Positions 10,242 through 23,600 of a stretch of DNA of 64,000 nucleotides are shown here, one piece after another. Location: positions 119,267,809 to 119,331,808 of the forward strand of contig NC_134643.1 of the NCBI RefSeq assembly GCF_030463565.1. Reading direction: 5' to 3'. How positions within the stretch are numbered: the stretch's first letter is position 1; every line of letters starts with the position of its first letter. Source of the DNA: Pelecanus crispus. Lineage: Eukaryota; Chordata; Aves; Pelecaniformes; Pelecanidae. Made by a program: the position numbers and the translations under genes. Under the pieces are notes generated by a model. That model saw only the letters and a program-made list of their open reading frames with translations, did not search any database and was not told where the DNA came from.

Positions 10242-13200
10242 CAAACATATGTGACAACAATTTGGTGTGCTTGGAAAAAAGATGTGTACAGAGATTTACC
10301 CACAGGCTATGACATCAAGTCTCAAATGGCATCTCTGACCACCTCAAACACAACATTCCTCTTTTAGAAATATGAAAAAATCTGTTTCTTCTTTACATAT
10401 GGAAGAATATTCAAACATGTCTTCGTGATCAAAACCTAAACAATGTAAATTTCAATAACAAATCAGCCCTCCAACTCTCCATATAAATAAACATATATGC
10501 ACAGGAGTGCTTTTTTCTCTTTCTCTTACTTTCTCCCTCAGTGGCTCCAGATCCTAAATCTTCCCCTCTGCTCCTCTCATCATAACCAGGCACAGTTATC
10601 AGCAACCTTGCTGGGCTACCTGCTATTATAGATCAGCTAAAAGACACCAAAAAGTTTAAAGACACTGAACTCAGGAAAGCACAGCAAGAAAAGGGAAAAG
10701 TGGTGCAGAATGGTAAACTTCGATGCTTTCACTCTGCAAACAAGAGATGAGCTACTGGCAGATCATCACACATCCAAACTACCTGCTCACCAACACAATA
10801 AAAAATATGCATTTGCTCACATGAAACTAGGGTTACACTAGCTGACCTACTTAAATTCAACGAGTGAACTGGGGATATGTCAGGTTTATGCCTGATGGGA
10901 TATACTAGGGAAGCATTGGCTTTCATTAAACTCTTTATTTTTTTAATGGTGGTGCAAGGATGAACATTCATTAGCTGTCTTCTAGTTTGGTATGTGTAAG
11001 CCATGATGGATGACTGATTACATAGGAATTAACATCTTACTCTTCTAAATGTTAATTAAACAGCTAGTTCTCTTCTTGTAGCACACTACTTTTCCCCCTA
11101 TCCTATGCATGTTTTTGAGAAGAGGAATCATAATCATCTTCCTCTCTTACCTATCTGTAACGTGCTCGAGTATTTACATTGCAACACCTTTGTAACCAGA
11201 TTTAGCAGTCCTAATTTGGTGTACTGTTTTTTTTATATACCCCAAAATTATTCTAGAAATCAGCATGTAAGGTGCGAAAAGTAAATCTAGGGTGATTTGG
11301 TTTTGTTCTTGCAGCAAAATAAAACCTGAGTGGAGAAATCACATCAAGGAATATTTTATTAATATAGATTAATTTCTCTGTATTCATTTTTATCATCCTG
11401 TAGCTAAGAAAAATGAAATGCTCCCAAAGTGAAGAGTCAGAGTTTTGGCTTATACTGTTCCACAGAATTTTTGCAACTTATTTTTCAAAACTGTTTTTGC
11501 ACAGAGCTCTTTAACAGAGTGATGGTACCATAATAAAAGAGGTAAACTTGTACTGTTAGAGCAGATCATCATCAGCACTCTGCATTTGCAACAGAAAGTT
11601 TCATTAAAAGGAGAAAGAATTCCATTGCAATATAAGGATGCAGATTTATCTAAAATATCACCTAATGAAATGAGGGTAATCTTTTGGTTTATGAATTATT
11701 GAGAACATTAAGAAGCAGCCAAGTCTTGAAATCATGTTGCACTTCCACACAATTATTAAAGGCTTTTCTACACAAAGAACTTGACTAGAATAGTTATTAC
11801 AAAATGAGAGCTATTCTTGACTGGCGTCTTGTGTGCAGATGTTAATTATAGACTATTTTTGTTATTCTAAAAAAAAGTCTCTGTGGAAAGCTCTCCAGGA
11901 ATAACTGTTAAACTGAGTATCTCGAACAAATTCTTCCACGTTGGGCTCTATGTGCTGTTTAATGAAAATATTTTTGCTACGTTTAACTTTAAAAGGTTAA
12001 AAATATGGATAGCAGTCTTGTATTCTTCTAACAAAGTACTTACAGTATTTTTAAGAATACCATTGTTCAGCAAAGTACATACAGAAAAAGCAGATACATT
12101 AAATGAACTACATGCATTACAACCAATTTTCCAATAATTCTGTAAACACATTCAGAATACTCTCATTTAGTTGCTGGTGTTTCCTGCAATTGTATAAAGC
12201 AAGCAGAGAAACCGTGATCTAGTCGTTGCTGAAATAAAAGAGAGGAATGTAAAAAAACTGTGAAAATAGTGTGGAACTGTACTAGAAAAAGTCAGAGAAA
12301 TGCTGGGGAGACAACCCTGTATACTGTATTTGCTTCACTTGCAAGAGAAACAAACTGTGAACAGAAAAAAACAAAAGGAATTTGACCTCATACTTATATA
12401 AACCCTACGCATTTAAGTGGATTTACTGTGGTGTAAGAGTCATGTTAATGAAATCCAAATTAAACCCTATATGTGAGTCTATGTATTTGGGCAATTAGAA
12501 CTGAATGTTTACTGTGGAGGAAAGACTACTGTGCTAGCGTAAACTTCATCCCATCATCTAATGGGATACCTTCTCCTCACGATTCATCTCTTCATTCCCC
12601 TCATCGATTCATTGGCATTAGGTCAGCTTTAGTAGTCATCCTATGAGCTATCCCTTAATTTAATTCCATACTGCCATTCCTTAACATTCCCCACCTCTAC
12701 ACCTTTTCCACCAGGCTCCTCCCATATATTTAAATTTTATATCAACAAGATGTGTCTATCACCATATGGCTTTAAAGAGTAAAGCAGTCCTGCTGAAATC
12801 AGTGAAACCTAGTATGTGCTTAAAGTTACGATGAGCTAGGCCACACAAAATAAAGAACTTTTCTGTTGCCTATGGAATAGTTTTGATTTTATTAAATGCA
12901 TGTCACCATTATACTGGTAGTAGACACTGGACATATATATACATATGTACATTTTTTGTAGAAGTATTACTTGTGTTCTATGTACATTTTTGCACGTGAA
13001 AAATAAGCTAAGAAGATTTTGATACGAAGAGCATCGTGGCATCCTACTTGTTTGGTCTCCATTAAAATAGCTGCTAGAGATTTTATTTATAAATAATCAA
13101 TCCTCATTTTGCTACAGCCTAACAAAATTAGCCAACGCTGCTGTTCTGATGATCAAAGAAATGCTTACGATACTTTTCTTGTTATAGAACCGTATCGCAT

Positions 13201-13350
13201 CAGTAGTAATATATTTTTAGGATGTCATTAGAAACTACTCATATGCACTATTAGGTGTCACAATGAGTAATTTTCCTTGATTCATAAATTTCAAGGGCCA
13301 TTACACCTCCTGTATGTTTAATCGAGAATCTCCTAGACTGGTATAAGCTC
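10242..13350. other. Intergenic DNA upstream of JAM2 CpG island
   Basis: AT-rich sequence. I recognise no exon, RNA gene or repeat in it; the open frames are short and unlike known proteins. Confidence 0.5.
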
Positions 13351-13369
13351 TGAAGACAGAGAGGCCCCG

Positions 13370-14660
13370 AAGGTCACCGGGAGGCCCATCCGCTGCCGCG
13401 TACCGGCCGCGCCCTGCGCTAGGTGGGATTTTGTCCAGCCCAGCCCAGCCCAGCTGTACCGGCGCAAGGAGTCACTGCGCCCTCGCCTGAAGTCTGCAAC
13501 TTAAAACGCCGCCTCATCGTCACGTTGCTCTCTTTTCACCCGGAACATCTCAATTTTTGTGTCGTGATTTCAGCCTGTTATTCCTACTTCCACCCCGGGT
13601 GGGTTTGGCTTCGGGAAACGTACCACCAAGGACTACGGGCTTGGCTAAGAAGTTTAAGCTTTTCGTACTGAAAGCTTATTCCGTCGCAACAACTGTCCTC
13701 AAGACCTCGCAGTTTTAAAAGAAAGAAAGAGTGCGGAGGGCAGAGCTGCTGAGCACGCACCACCGCAGCCCCGGGATGCGCGGGGGCACCCCCCGGCCCC
13801 GTGGCGAGGCGGCGGCGGCGGCGGCGAGCGATGCGCCCGGGGCCGGCGCGGTGCTGCCGCGGCCCCCGGCTGCGGGGCACGGCGGGGCACGGCAGGGCAC
13901 GGCAGGGCAGGGCGGGCGGCGGCGCAGCACAGCCCCGCAGCCCGCCGCGGCTCCCTGCGGGGCGGGGAGGAGGCGCCGCCGCGGACATCTTAAAAAAGTT
14001 TTGGGGTGGCGGCGGCGCGGGCGTTGCGCCCCGGCTGCCGCACCTGCTTGGCGGCAGCCTCCCCGCGCGGCCCCGGCCCGCCAGGCGCCGCCCCGCTCCC
14101 CCGGGCCCAGGCGAGGCCGGGCCGGGCCGCCCCCCCCCCGGCCGCGCCTCACGCCCCGCCGGCCTCTCCCGGCGGTTATTAACCGCTGCCGCCGGCGGGG
14201 AGCGGCCGTTGCCGGGAAGATGGCGAGCCGCAGCCTCCGCCTGCTGCTCCTCGGTTACTTGGGGGTCCTGAGCTGTAAGTGGCCGCGTCCCTTCCCCGCG
14301 GAGCAGGCGTGGGGGCTGCCGCGTACCGCTCCCTCTCGGAGCGCCCCGGGCTCGCCGGCCCGCGGGGCGGACGGTCCCCCCGAAGCGTGCGTGTCTGTCC
14401 GTGGGTGTCGAACGGGGAGGGCTCGGCCCGGGGGCGCCCGGCCCCGGCCCCTTCCCTGCCGCGCCCCGCTGCCCGCCGAGAGCCGGGGCTGCCCGGCCCG
14501 GGGGGCCTCCGGGCAGGGCGAGGGGAGCCGCGGCGGGGTGGCCTTTGCCGTCCCTCGCCCCCGGAGCGAGAGGAGCCAAGCCGCGTCTCCCACAGCGAAG
14601 TAAAAGCGGACGCGTCCTTCGCGGCAGCCGGGGGAGTGCGCGCTGATGGTTTCCATGTGT
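13370..14660 (+). promoter_or_regulatory. JAM2: JAM2 CpG-island promoter
   Basis: GC- and CpG-rich sequence rises sharply from about 13370 and is densest at 13730-14640, spanning the first coding exon of JAM2. No TATA box is evident. The start codon sits inside AAGATGGCG (14217-14225), which matches a YY1 site and also gives a strong Kozak context (A at -3, G at +4). The exact transcription start cannot be read from sequence. Long open frames on both strands here reflect GC richness. Confidence 0.8.
14220..14274 (+). CDS. JAM2: JAM2 coding exon 1: start and signal peptide
   Basis: This encodes [18 protein letters not shown] plus one base, a short basic start and a Leu-rich core typical of a signal peptide. 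It ends at the strong donor GTAAGT (14275). The ATG is the first in a good context and matches the position of the human start. Confidence 0.93.
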
Positions 14661-17600
14661 CTCTTGTTTTCACGCACATGTAACCTGTTTAAGCCGGGCC
14701 TGTTTCGGCGCAAGCCGGTGGCTTTCTGCGGTGATGCAAACTTTAGGATGCAGGCTGTGCAGTTTTGCTTTTCTGATGGCCTTTACAAGATGAGTGAGCA
14801 AGTGACGGGAGCGCGTTTTCTGTTGCCAGCACTGGATGCTGCAGCTCCAGAACAAACTTACGTTTCCAATGCTTTTGTGGTCCTATTGTCTAACTCATTA
14901 AAAATAAAAGGGAGGGAGGGGGGCGTAGGAGACCCTAAAACAAGCTGACAGAAGCTGCCCCACCCAGAAAGCACATGGAAATAAGAGAAAAAAAACCCAG
15001 ATCGTGTGGCCACATACCTGCAAAGAAGCAGTGAATTAACATCCAGTGTTCACAGTGCCAGTCGGGTGATAAGGCTGTCGCTTTCAGGTCGCGTCTTACT
15101 GTGCTCCTGTTGTATGCTTCTGTGTCTTGCTGGTATTTTAGGGAAAGAGGCTGTACATGGAAATAATGTTTTGAAAAGAATTACGTAGCACAGTCTTGCA
15201 ATGAAGTGACCACCTGGGACCAGCCTGGGACAGGTTCTCAATCCATTGTGGATGTGGGATATCCACGGTGCCGATGCTGGGTATGTTTTGTAGTTTACCT
15301 TTCATTCTTTCTCACCTAATAGAAACTTGTGTGAGTGGAGACTCCTTTTTTGCAAAGGAGGGATGAGTCCTGTCAAGGAGAGACTTTAAGCGGTGTGTGT
15401 CTGTTAGGTCTTTGGTTTGGTGGCGGGTTTTGTTTTCCTCTCTCTTTGCTTCTGCGAAACATTACGGCAATTTTGGCCTGTTAGATGGGCAGCTAGTGCA
15501 GACTTTCTCTTTCATATAATAAACAATAATAAAAATTATTTTCTTTGATTTTTTTTTATTTGTTTGTTGTTAACTGCATGGGTATATCTGAGCATATGAG
15601 GCTGCTGTGGTTTTTTTGGTGACAGATTTCAGTGTCTTCCAGCTGCTCAGCTTTCTGGTTAGTTGTGTCTGTTGGCAGTGCTGGCTTTGACCAGTGAGGA
15701 AATGATAGAGGGTTGTTTGGAAGCAGTACAGTGGATCAAAGTCTGGTGCCTACGTTATTGTCAGATGTGCATTTTTTTTTACTCTTCCTGTCCCAATTCC
15801 CAAGAAACACCAGGTGGGGAGAAAGTTTACCAGTAAGGTGCTGATAAGAAGCCTTCGCATGAAGAAAGTGACTGTAGGTGGGTGTGCAAATGCTGATTGT
15901 TTGTGTGAGCCAGAGGAAGCCCAGGCAGAAATCCAGGCAATCAGGAGTCTGCTGCTGTTCCTGTGGCTGGAGTATGTTCTCATTAACAATAAAATGGAGT
16001 AATACCGACGTCCAAGTCAGACGTATGGGCTGAGTGGTCTGTTACGTAGGACTGGGGCCCAACATGCCATGGAGATAGTGGGGAGTGGGCAGAAGCTAAT
16101 GACGGAAAGAAAGTAGTGGTTGATCCCTGACGCTTATGAACATCACATTGTGGAGTAGGTCTAGAGAACTTGCTTGGTACTTTAGCTGCAGAAATGAAGA
16201 GCTCTGTAAGTTGGTCAAAGGAAGTCAGCGTAGCCAAGAACAACGCTGAGATAGATGAGGTTTGGATTGCTTTTCAGTGAGAACCTACTAAGAAATATTA
16301 ATCACCCACAGAAATAGTGGTTTCTCTGAGTTAAAACTTCTCTTTCACCTTTAATTAGGGGAAAGTAAGGGAATTGGAGGTCTTCAATCATATTGTCTGT
16401 CAGCATGAGCTCCTGAAACTGATGTTACCTGAAAGTCTTAAAAGGTGCCACAGAGTAAGACTTGTGACCTCTGTTGGCAAGACAGAAAATGTACAGAAAT
16501 GATTGTTATTAATCATCACGGCTACTCTGGAGGAGATAGTATGTACTGATGAACTGGCCTTTCTGTGAAGCTTCTAGGTGTGATTTTTCTTGCATTAGTG
16601 TACATTAGGAATTAAACTTAAGCTGGTGATGCTGGAAGCAAAAATCCAGTACAGTGTGTCTGTGTGAGGACAACGCAGAGGCAATAAATAGTAGTCTTAC
16701 ATAAACATTTGATGGAGCTCACTGGGGTAGTTTGATTGAGCAATAAATAAGAGGAGGGTTGGTTTGTTTGTGTATTTTTTGCTTTAAAACAAACACTCCT
16801 TAGTGCTCAGGAATCCTTCAGCCAGATGCAGAGGTGCTAGACGAAAAAAGCCGTTTGTGTCTTCTCCCCCCCAACCCACGACAAGAAATCGTAAAGCATG
16901 ACTGCATCGGCTGTAGGAATTGACAGTGGAAGTCTTTACACTATGCTTTCCTGTACAACTGATGTACTCAAAATTGAGCATATTGTCAACCCTCAGTCTT
17001 CTGTTGAACCTTGTTCGTTTGCTGGATTAACTTGGTAGGGACTTACTCCGATTTCTAAATCAAAGTCCATATTCAGGTGAGATGGAATTTCTTAAATTTG
17101 TAAGACTGCATACTTCTCTAGTAATATCTGTAGAACATAATGCTATAAACCAGACTACCTATTTTTTGGAGGGGGAGTGGGGGGAAGAGACATCAAAGGA
17201 AGGTTCTTCCTCTTGCTGTTTCAGTTGAGAAGCAGTATTTCTTTGCTGTAGACCCCTGGTGGTCTACAAACCTGCACAGACTCTTAGACACTATAACATA
17301 GGCTGTGAGGTGACAGTAAGCTGCTTAACTATAAACAAACAAATGAAAAGTAACTACAGAAAAGCAATGCATGTTTCTAATGTTCAGCCTAACTTTTTTT
17401 TGTTTATGACTCTGGTGACACTGCACAAGATACCTGAATGCTTCTAAAACGGATAAAAATTGAGGGCTTGATTGCAAGACGTTCCTGTCTAAAAGGGAGA
17501 CATGGTCCTCTCTTAGTTTATGTTACAGTCTTCGGAATTTCACCCTCTTGGTCAGGTCCTCAGGGCTCAGAAGAAACTTTAGCTGTGAGTTATTGGCATG

Positions 17601-20600
17601 TCTCTCAGAACTCATGGCCTTTGCTGCATTTGAGCAAGTCACGCTATTTCCCTTAAATCTAGGCATGCTACTTGGAAGGGGCTCTCTAGTTCTGAGAGGC
17701 CTCAGCCACAAGCAGTGGTGTTCTGTGGTAAGGGCTCTGTCTCCTCTCTCCCTCCAGCAGAGAAGAGGCACAGAGAGCGGGTCCCTAGCTGGCCCTGTGG
17801 TATCCTTAGTTCAGGGTACTGGCCCCACAGCCTGCTATTGGATGTGCAAAATAAAAAATGAGGGTGACTGTCTTTCTTCACTGCATATAGGAAATGTACT
17901 TGGAAATGTCACGTCAAGACGATCGCAGTTCCTCTTGTTTTCTTCTGTTTAAGGTGGATGTATGAAGTGGAGGACTTGCTTTTGCTGTCACTTGGCCTCT
18001 GAGGTCCTGTTTTCTCAGCTTTAGCATTGCAACAATTCTCTGTTCAGGTCATAGGACATGTATTTCTGGTAATTGTGAATACCATAGGGCATCTGGCATT
18101 AATAATGAGAGTTAAAACTACCACTGTGATTAGCAGATCTCATTGAGCCTGGATGAAGTCTTCTCATTGGCTATTTAACTGAATTACACAAAGATACTTT
18201 TGCGATTGTTTCCTGTATTATACCTGTATTTCCTACTGCAGACTGTTTTGGCAGCAAAACTGTAGCTGCCAGGTTCTGCTGCAGAAACTGGCTGACGACA
18301 TCACAAATTATTAGGTAAGAACTCACAAGTAGTTGAACTTTGACTTCACTTTCTCTCTTTAGCTGACTGACTTAACAAAACATGTGGGATCATCTTTCAT
18401 GACCTAGAGCTACCAAACTTGTCTGTGTCCACTGACTAACCCCAAATGTTACTTGGAGGGGTGTGCAGACCTCTTTTAAAGAAGTGAGCTAAAAATGTTA
18501 GAGAAGGCTTTTACCCTTCCTCAGAGGGTGCCCCAAGTGCTTTACCTTCTTCTCAAGTGCTGGTGGTCACGAGAGAAGTCCTCTTCTTAAGTATGGGAGA
18601 ATCTTCTTGTACAACTGATATTAAAAAAAATCCAGCTTTCTCATAATTTCACATGAGTAGATAATGATATTTCTTCACTGAAGATAGGCAGTGACATGCA
18701 TGTGAATCTTCTGCAGTAGCAGTAAGCAAGCTTCCCTTTTTGCAGGTGGTGTAGGTTTGGGGTTGTCACTGCTTTTGGAGGGGCAGAAACAACTGGTAAT
18801 TTAGTTCTGAAACTGGGATTTAAAAGTTTACCTATGGTATGATCTACTTCAGAGTCTATCAACACTCAAAATGTCATCTTTCTGTTGGAGCACTTCTGAA
18901 GACAGTCTGTTTATCATCGGTTCCCTGCAGCTGGCAATCCCTTTTAGGAATACTTTTCTCAAAGTAAGGCTTAGTGTTGTACTTTCTCTTAGTAATGCTA
19001 AAGGTGACTCCAGTGTAAAGGAAGATTACTAAGAAATGTTCACACAGCCAGAAGTGTCCACATCACAATATAAATATCTTGTATATCAAAACAATTGAAG
19101 CACAAGGTAGACATTTGTATTTGTCCTTGCAGGCTATTTGCCAGGGCCATATGGAATGGCTAAATTAAGGTTCCCTTGAAGTTATACAATGACATCAAAC
19201 AACAACAAAAAATGCTTAAAACAGTGTCCCTGTGGAAGTATACAATGAACTATCTTATTGCTGTTTTTTCTTGTTTGGCTGGTTGGGTTTTTTTCTTCCA
19301 CTGTGATAACTTTGTGGCACTATTGCATATATGTGGGAAAAACGGATGGTTTACAAGTTCTTACATTCCAGTTTAGTGGCTAATTTACAATGGGGTGAGC
19401 ATTTCAATGGAAACTGAGGGAAATGTTATGTGGAAGCTGAAAGGCAATTCATTTACCAGTAATTAATTCTACTCCAGTTAGCTCACCTTCCTCCCTCTTC
19501 CTCACCGCCCCCTTCCCCCTCCCCCCAATTTTGTGAAGCTAGCTTTGTTACAGTTTTACTTTCTGGCATATCTTTTCCTATCCTGAGTACTTTTCAAAGA
19601 GCTAGGAGTTTCAACAAAACATTTCTGCAGAAAAGCCTGTCATGTCTTCCTCAAAGTGTTGTATGTGATTGTGCTGTAATTCCACCACAGGAAGCTTAAA
19701 GCAAATATTATGGTGTCTTGTAATCAAGACAAATGATTTGTTTCCTTCATCTAAATACTGGGTTTTTTAGGGAAATTAATACGTATTTCAAAGACTGAAA
19801 CAGCAAATGAGGCTGGAGGAGCATTTGGATGATTGCCAGTGCTTGTGGTTACCTGTATTTCCAAAGCCACTTTTTTTCTGGAGGGCTCCAATGAGTTTTG
19901 TCACCTCTATGCTCACAGTATATCATTGAGCACTTGAGTGCTTATATAAAATTTCTTAAACCAGGCAGAAGGTGACCTTGGCAGCTGAACATCTGGTCCC
20001 GTTCACTTGTCAGTTTCTAACATGCACTGGGAGGTGAAGGAGCTTTTGGAGAAGGAAGAAGGGGAAAATAGCCATTTCTGAACAACAGCAAGTAATACAA
20101 CTGTGGTAGTTGTTGAACCACTAGTAAGTCTGTAACCCCTCCTGGTTACTAGGAATTAAAGCAGGCATTCAGTTTCTCTCAAAGGTTAGTTGCAAGGGAA
20201 AACATGATTGAAAAATCTGGTAATAAGCCTTTTTGAATGCTTGCTTTTTACAAGTTCAGAACTTAGCAGTTTTTGGTAAGAGATGGGAAGATCAAACTTG
20301 CATTGAAATAGCTACAACTTGATCCTGGCTGTTTAAAAAAGTAAGAAATTATCAGAGCTGGAAAGAACAGGTATGACGTTTCAATAGATATATTTACATA
20401 GCTTTTGTTTGGATTAACTTCTTAAGGGTTGGACACCTTCAAGCTGGTCCAAACCACTAGATCAGACTCAAAGGGAAACAAAATATATTATCATCTGGAT
20501 GGAAAGTGATGTATTATAGGGTTGTTTTGGTACCAGATAATGTTAACAATAGGGGCTATATTTGCTGTTCACAAAGTGCTAGCATAGTACTTGGAAGTAA

Positions 20601-23600
20601 TGATGGAACATGCATTCTTTAGAAGTGACCTTTGCTCATATTGTAAAGAAACAAAAATGATCATGTATTGTATCTCAGCCTGCAGAAAGCACCCAGTATC
20701 AACTGGGAGAAATTCTTGGGGCTGGTATGCTAAGGACTTCTGTATGTCGGCTAGAGCTGGGTTAGAGTTGGAGAAGTGTTTGTGCTTGGCATATTTGTAA
20801 ACACATGAGGAAATGATATGCAGAAAACCAAAGTTTGAATACATATTATGCGAGTTAGACAGCAGTTTACCACTTGAATGTATAGACAGTACTTATCTCT
20901 GGGAGGCCCTGCTTCATAACTGAAGCCTTCTAGTAGCTGTACTGGCAAAAATAAGTAAAAACGCGTAATCTGGAATGATATCTGTAGAATGCATGGGTGT
21001 GTTTAGGTGCATGTTATGGCTAGCTTTTGTGCTCCAGTACCCTTTCTGTTTCTCTAAAATGGTCTTAAAAAGTAAATACTGGTTCTTTGCCCTTTGACTA
21101 TTGGGCCACCTAAACTGATTTTCTACCCATCCTCCAGTCTTTAAGCTAGTCAACCACAAAGGTGAGAAATTCTCTCTTAAACTCCTGGCTTGTTGTTTGT
21201 GGCTCTTGTTTTATGTACCCTTGTGCCAGATTGGCTGGGATTTTGGGGAGTGTGACAGTGCTTTGATGCAGCTTTGACACCGTTCAAACTGCTGGTGGTA
21301 AGCACTTCTGAAACTGGAATTCAGGCAAGCTGTCCGATGTATTTAATAACGAAGGGCTATACTTCTGTATTTGAGGAGGCTGTTTGCCTGCCTAAATGCA
21401 GAAAAATCTGAGAGGGCACAGCGGCTGGGGATGAGAAGTAGGGGCTCTGGTGTGCCAAGACCCGTGGAGGACTGCTGGCTGGGAGCCCCTGCAGCTCTGG
21501 CTTGAGGCGTTGCTCAGCGATGTGGCCTGGGGCGTTCTGAGCCACCATTTTCATGCTACAGAGCTTTGCTGGGTCCAGTTGACTGGTGTTAAGGTGTTGA
21601 GCTTGCTTGAGAGCCTGAACATTTTTAAAATGTAGACTGGGAGAAAGTCAGGCCCAGCTGAGAATAAAACACTTAGCTGACCCACGCTATATGAAAGGTG
21701 TGTGCGCTAATTAAGTTAACTCTTAAGTTGTACAAATTAATTCTAAACAGAAATATAAGCTTTCTGTAATAACTGTGACATGATTGAAGACTCTTGAATT
21801 GCTGCTGCTGAATTAAACAAATTTTAACGTTGTGTCTTGCCAATTAAGATTTATATGTCAAGATATGGAAAAGAGTATAAATTTTAGTAACTTCTAACAC
21901 ATATATGCGTATATTTCATTGCTTGAGACTTAGATTATAACTAGTCAGTGACTTTTATACTGCACATAAACAACTCCAGCTTGTTTCAGATTATTAATTA
22001 TTCCTAACTGTAGGAATAATTAAATAGAGGAGGATTATCTCTAAAACCAAAGTAGTAGAATATCAACGGAAGACATCACTGGTATCTGCTTAGCACTGTT
22101 CAGAAACAAAAATAGGTGACAAATGTTGCTGGGTTGAGTTCTTTTGTTGTGTGTTGTTGGTTTGTTAGTGGTTTTTTTGTGTCTCTGTCCATCCTCCCTG
22201 CTTTTCTTAAAAGCACAAACATGTATCACAGGGTTCTCCTTGGAAGGTGGGGAAGGGGTGTGTCTTTTTTTTTTTTGTCTTTTTTTTTTTCTTTCTCCTT
22301 TAATGTTCACATAAAGTCCAATTAAAAGATCATTAATAGCAATGCTTAGATGTTGGAAGAGTTTGTGCAGAAAAGGTCTTTATCCTCTGAGAATACTTAG
22401 TAGCTTTCCGTTTTAAATGTCAGTAAATATTTTCATGTGAAAGGTAAATGTTTTATTTTTAGTCAGTATTTGAGTATTCTTTGTGTCTTGCAATGAATGC
22501 TACTGTTGCCTTCTGTTCACTAACATAATGGTCTTCCCTGGTGTAATGTGATTCACTGATACACAAGAATGTCATAATCATTTGAGAGGCTCCTGAAAGG
22601 AAAATCAGTATTTCAATACCAGAATAAAGCAATACAGCATCTGAAAATGTAAAAGAGAGGGAGGGTTGGGACAGCCAGGTAGTAGTAAGGGCTCATAAGA
22701 TTTTTAAGATGATGCTGTTGTAGTATTGGAGTGACTAGTAAAGCAAACAAATTCAGACACTCCAGATTAACTGGTAACATCAAAGTTGGTGCCTGGGAGA
22801 GGAGGTAGACAGAAGTAAGCAGATGCGTCCGTAGTGGAATTAGGGTTAGACATCAAGAAGCAACCCATTGGGCTGCGTCAGTGTATGGTTTTGCTACTTG
22901 CCATAAGTCTAAGAGGCCTTCACATAATTCCATTTGTAAGTCAATTGCTTTTTTTTTTTTTTTTTTTTCCCTTTCCTAAATAAGACCTACATCCTGAACG
23001 TCAGCTAGTGTTTTTTGAATAAAGTGATACGGAAGTCTTCTGAAATGTATTGAGCATAAAAAGTAAAAGCGATTCTTCTCTTACTACGCGTTCAGTTTAA
23101 GTGTTGCTGAAATGATGGCTCAGGGGTACTTCCAGAAGTTAATGTACTTAGAGCACTTGTCTTCAGACCTTCCAATAAATAATGTTCAAGGGGATAAAAG
23201 TTGTCTGGGGAAGCTGTTTATCAACAGGGAATCAGCACCATATGTAGAGATACTAACTAAAAAACTGTTTTCGGCTCTACTTTTCCCCTGTCGCTGCATA
23301 CTCTATTTCTTATTTCATTTATGTTCCAGTTGTATCTCTAGCTGAGCCCTCAAGACTGTACACACAGAGTTGCTGTTCACTTTCTAGCTAGGTTCAAATT
23401 CTTAGCCCCCTTTTTTAGGGGGGAGAAGGGTGGGAAAACAGTGCTACAAAGGGTTTGCCCAGTTGCCAGAGTGCAGTGGCTTTCTAACATAAATAGCTGT
23501 TGGGAGAATGCACTGATTTTTGTGAGGGAAGAATGAAGTGATGTCCCTCTATAAGCATTTAAACTTATTTAAAGTTTATTCAAAGCTTTTGAAAGCTATG

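Noticed and set aside
1-13300. MRPL39 exons expected from conserved gene order
   Set aside because: I looked on both strands for MRPL39-like sequence and saw none; the gene probably lies left of the window.
13584-14679. Long open frames on both strands (up to 331 codons) around JAM2 exon 1
   Set aside because: They are rich in Pro, Arg, Gly and Ala with no domain, and overlap each other in several frames. This is the usual result of stop-poor CpG-island DNA.
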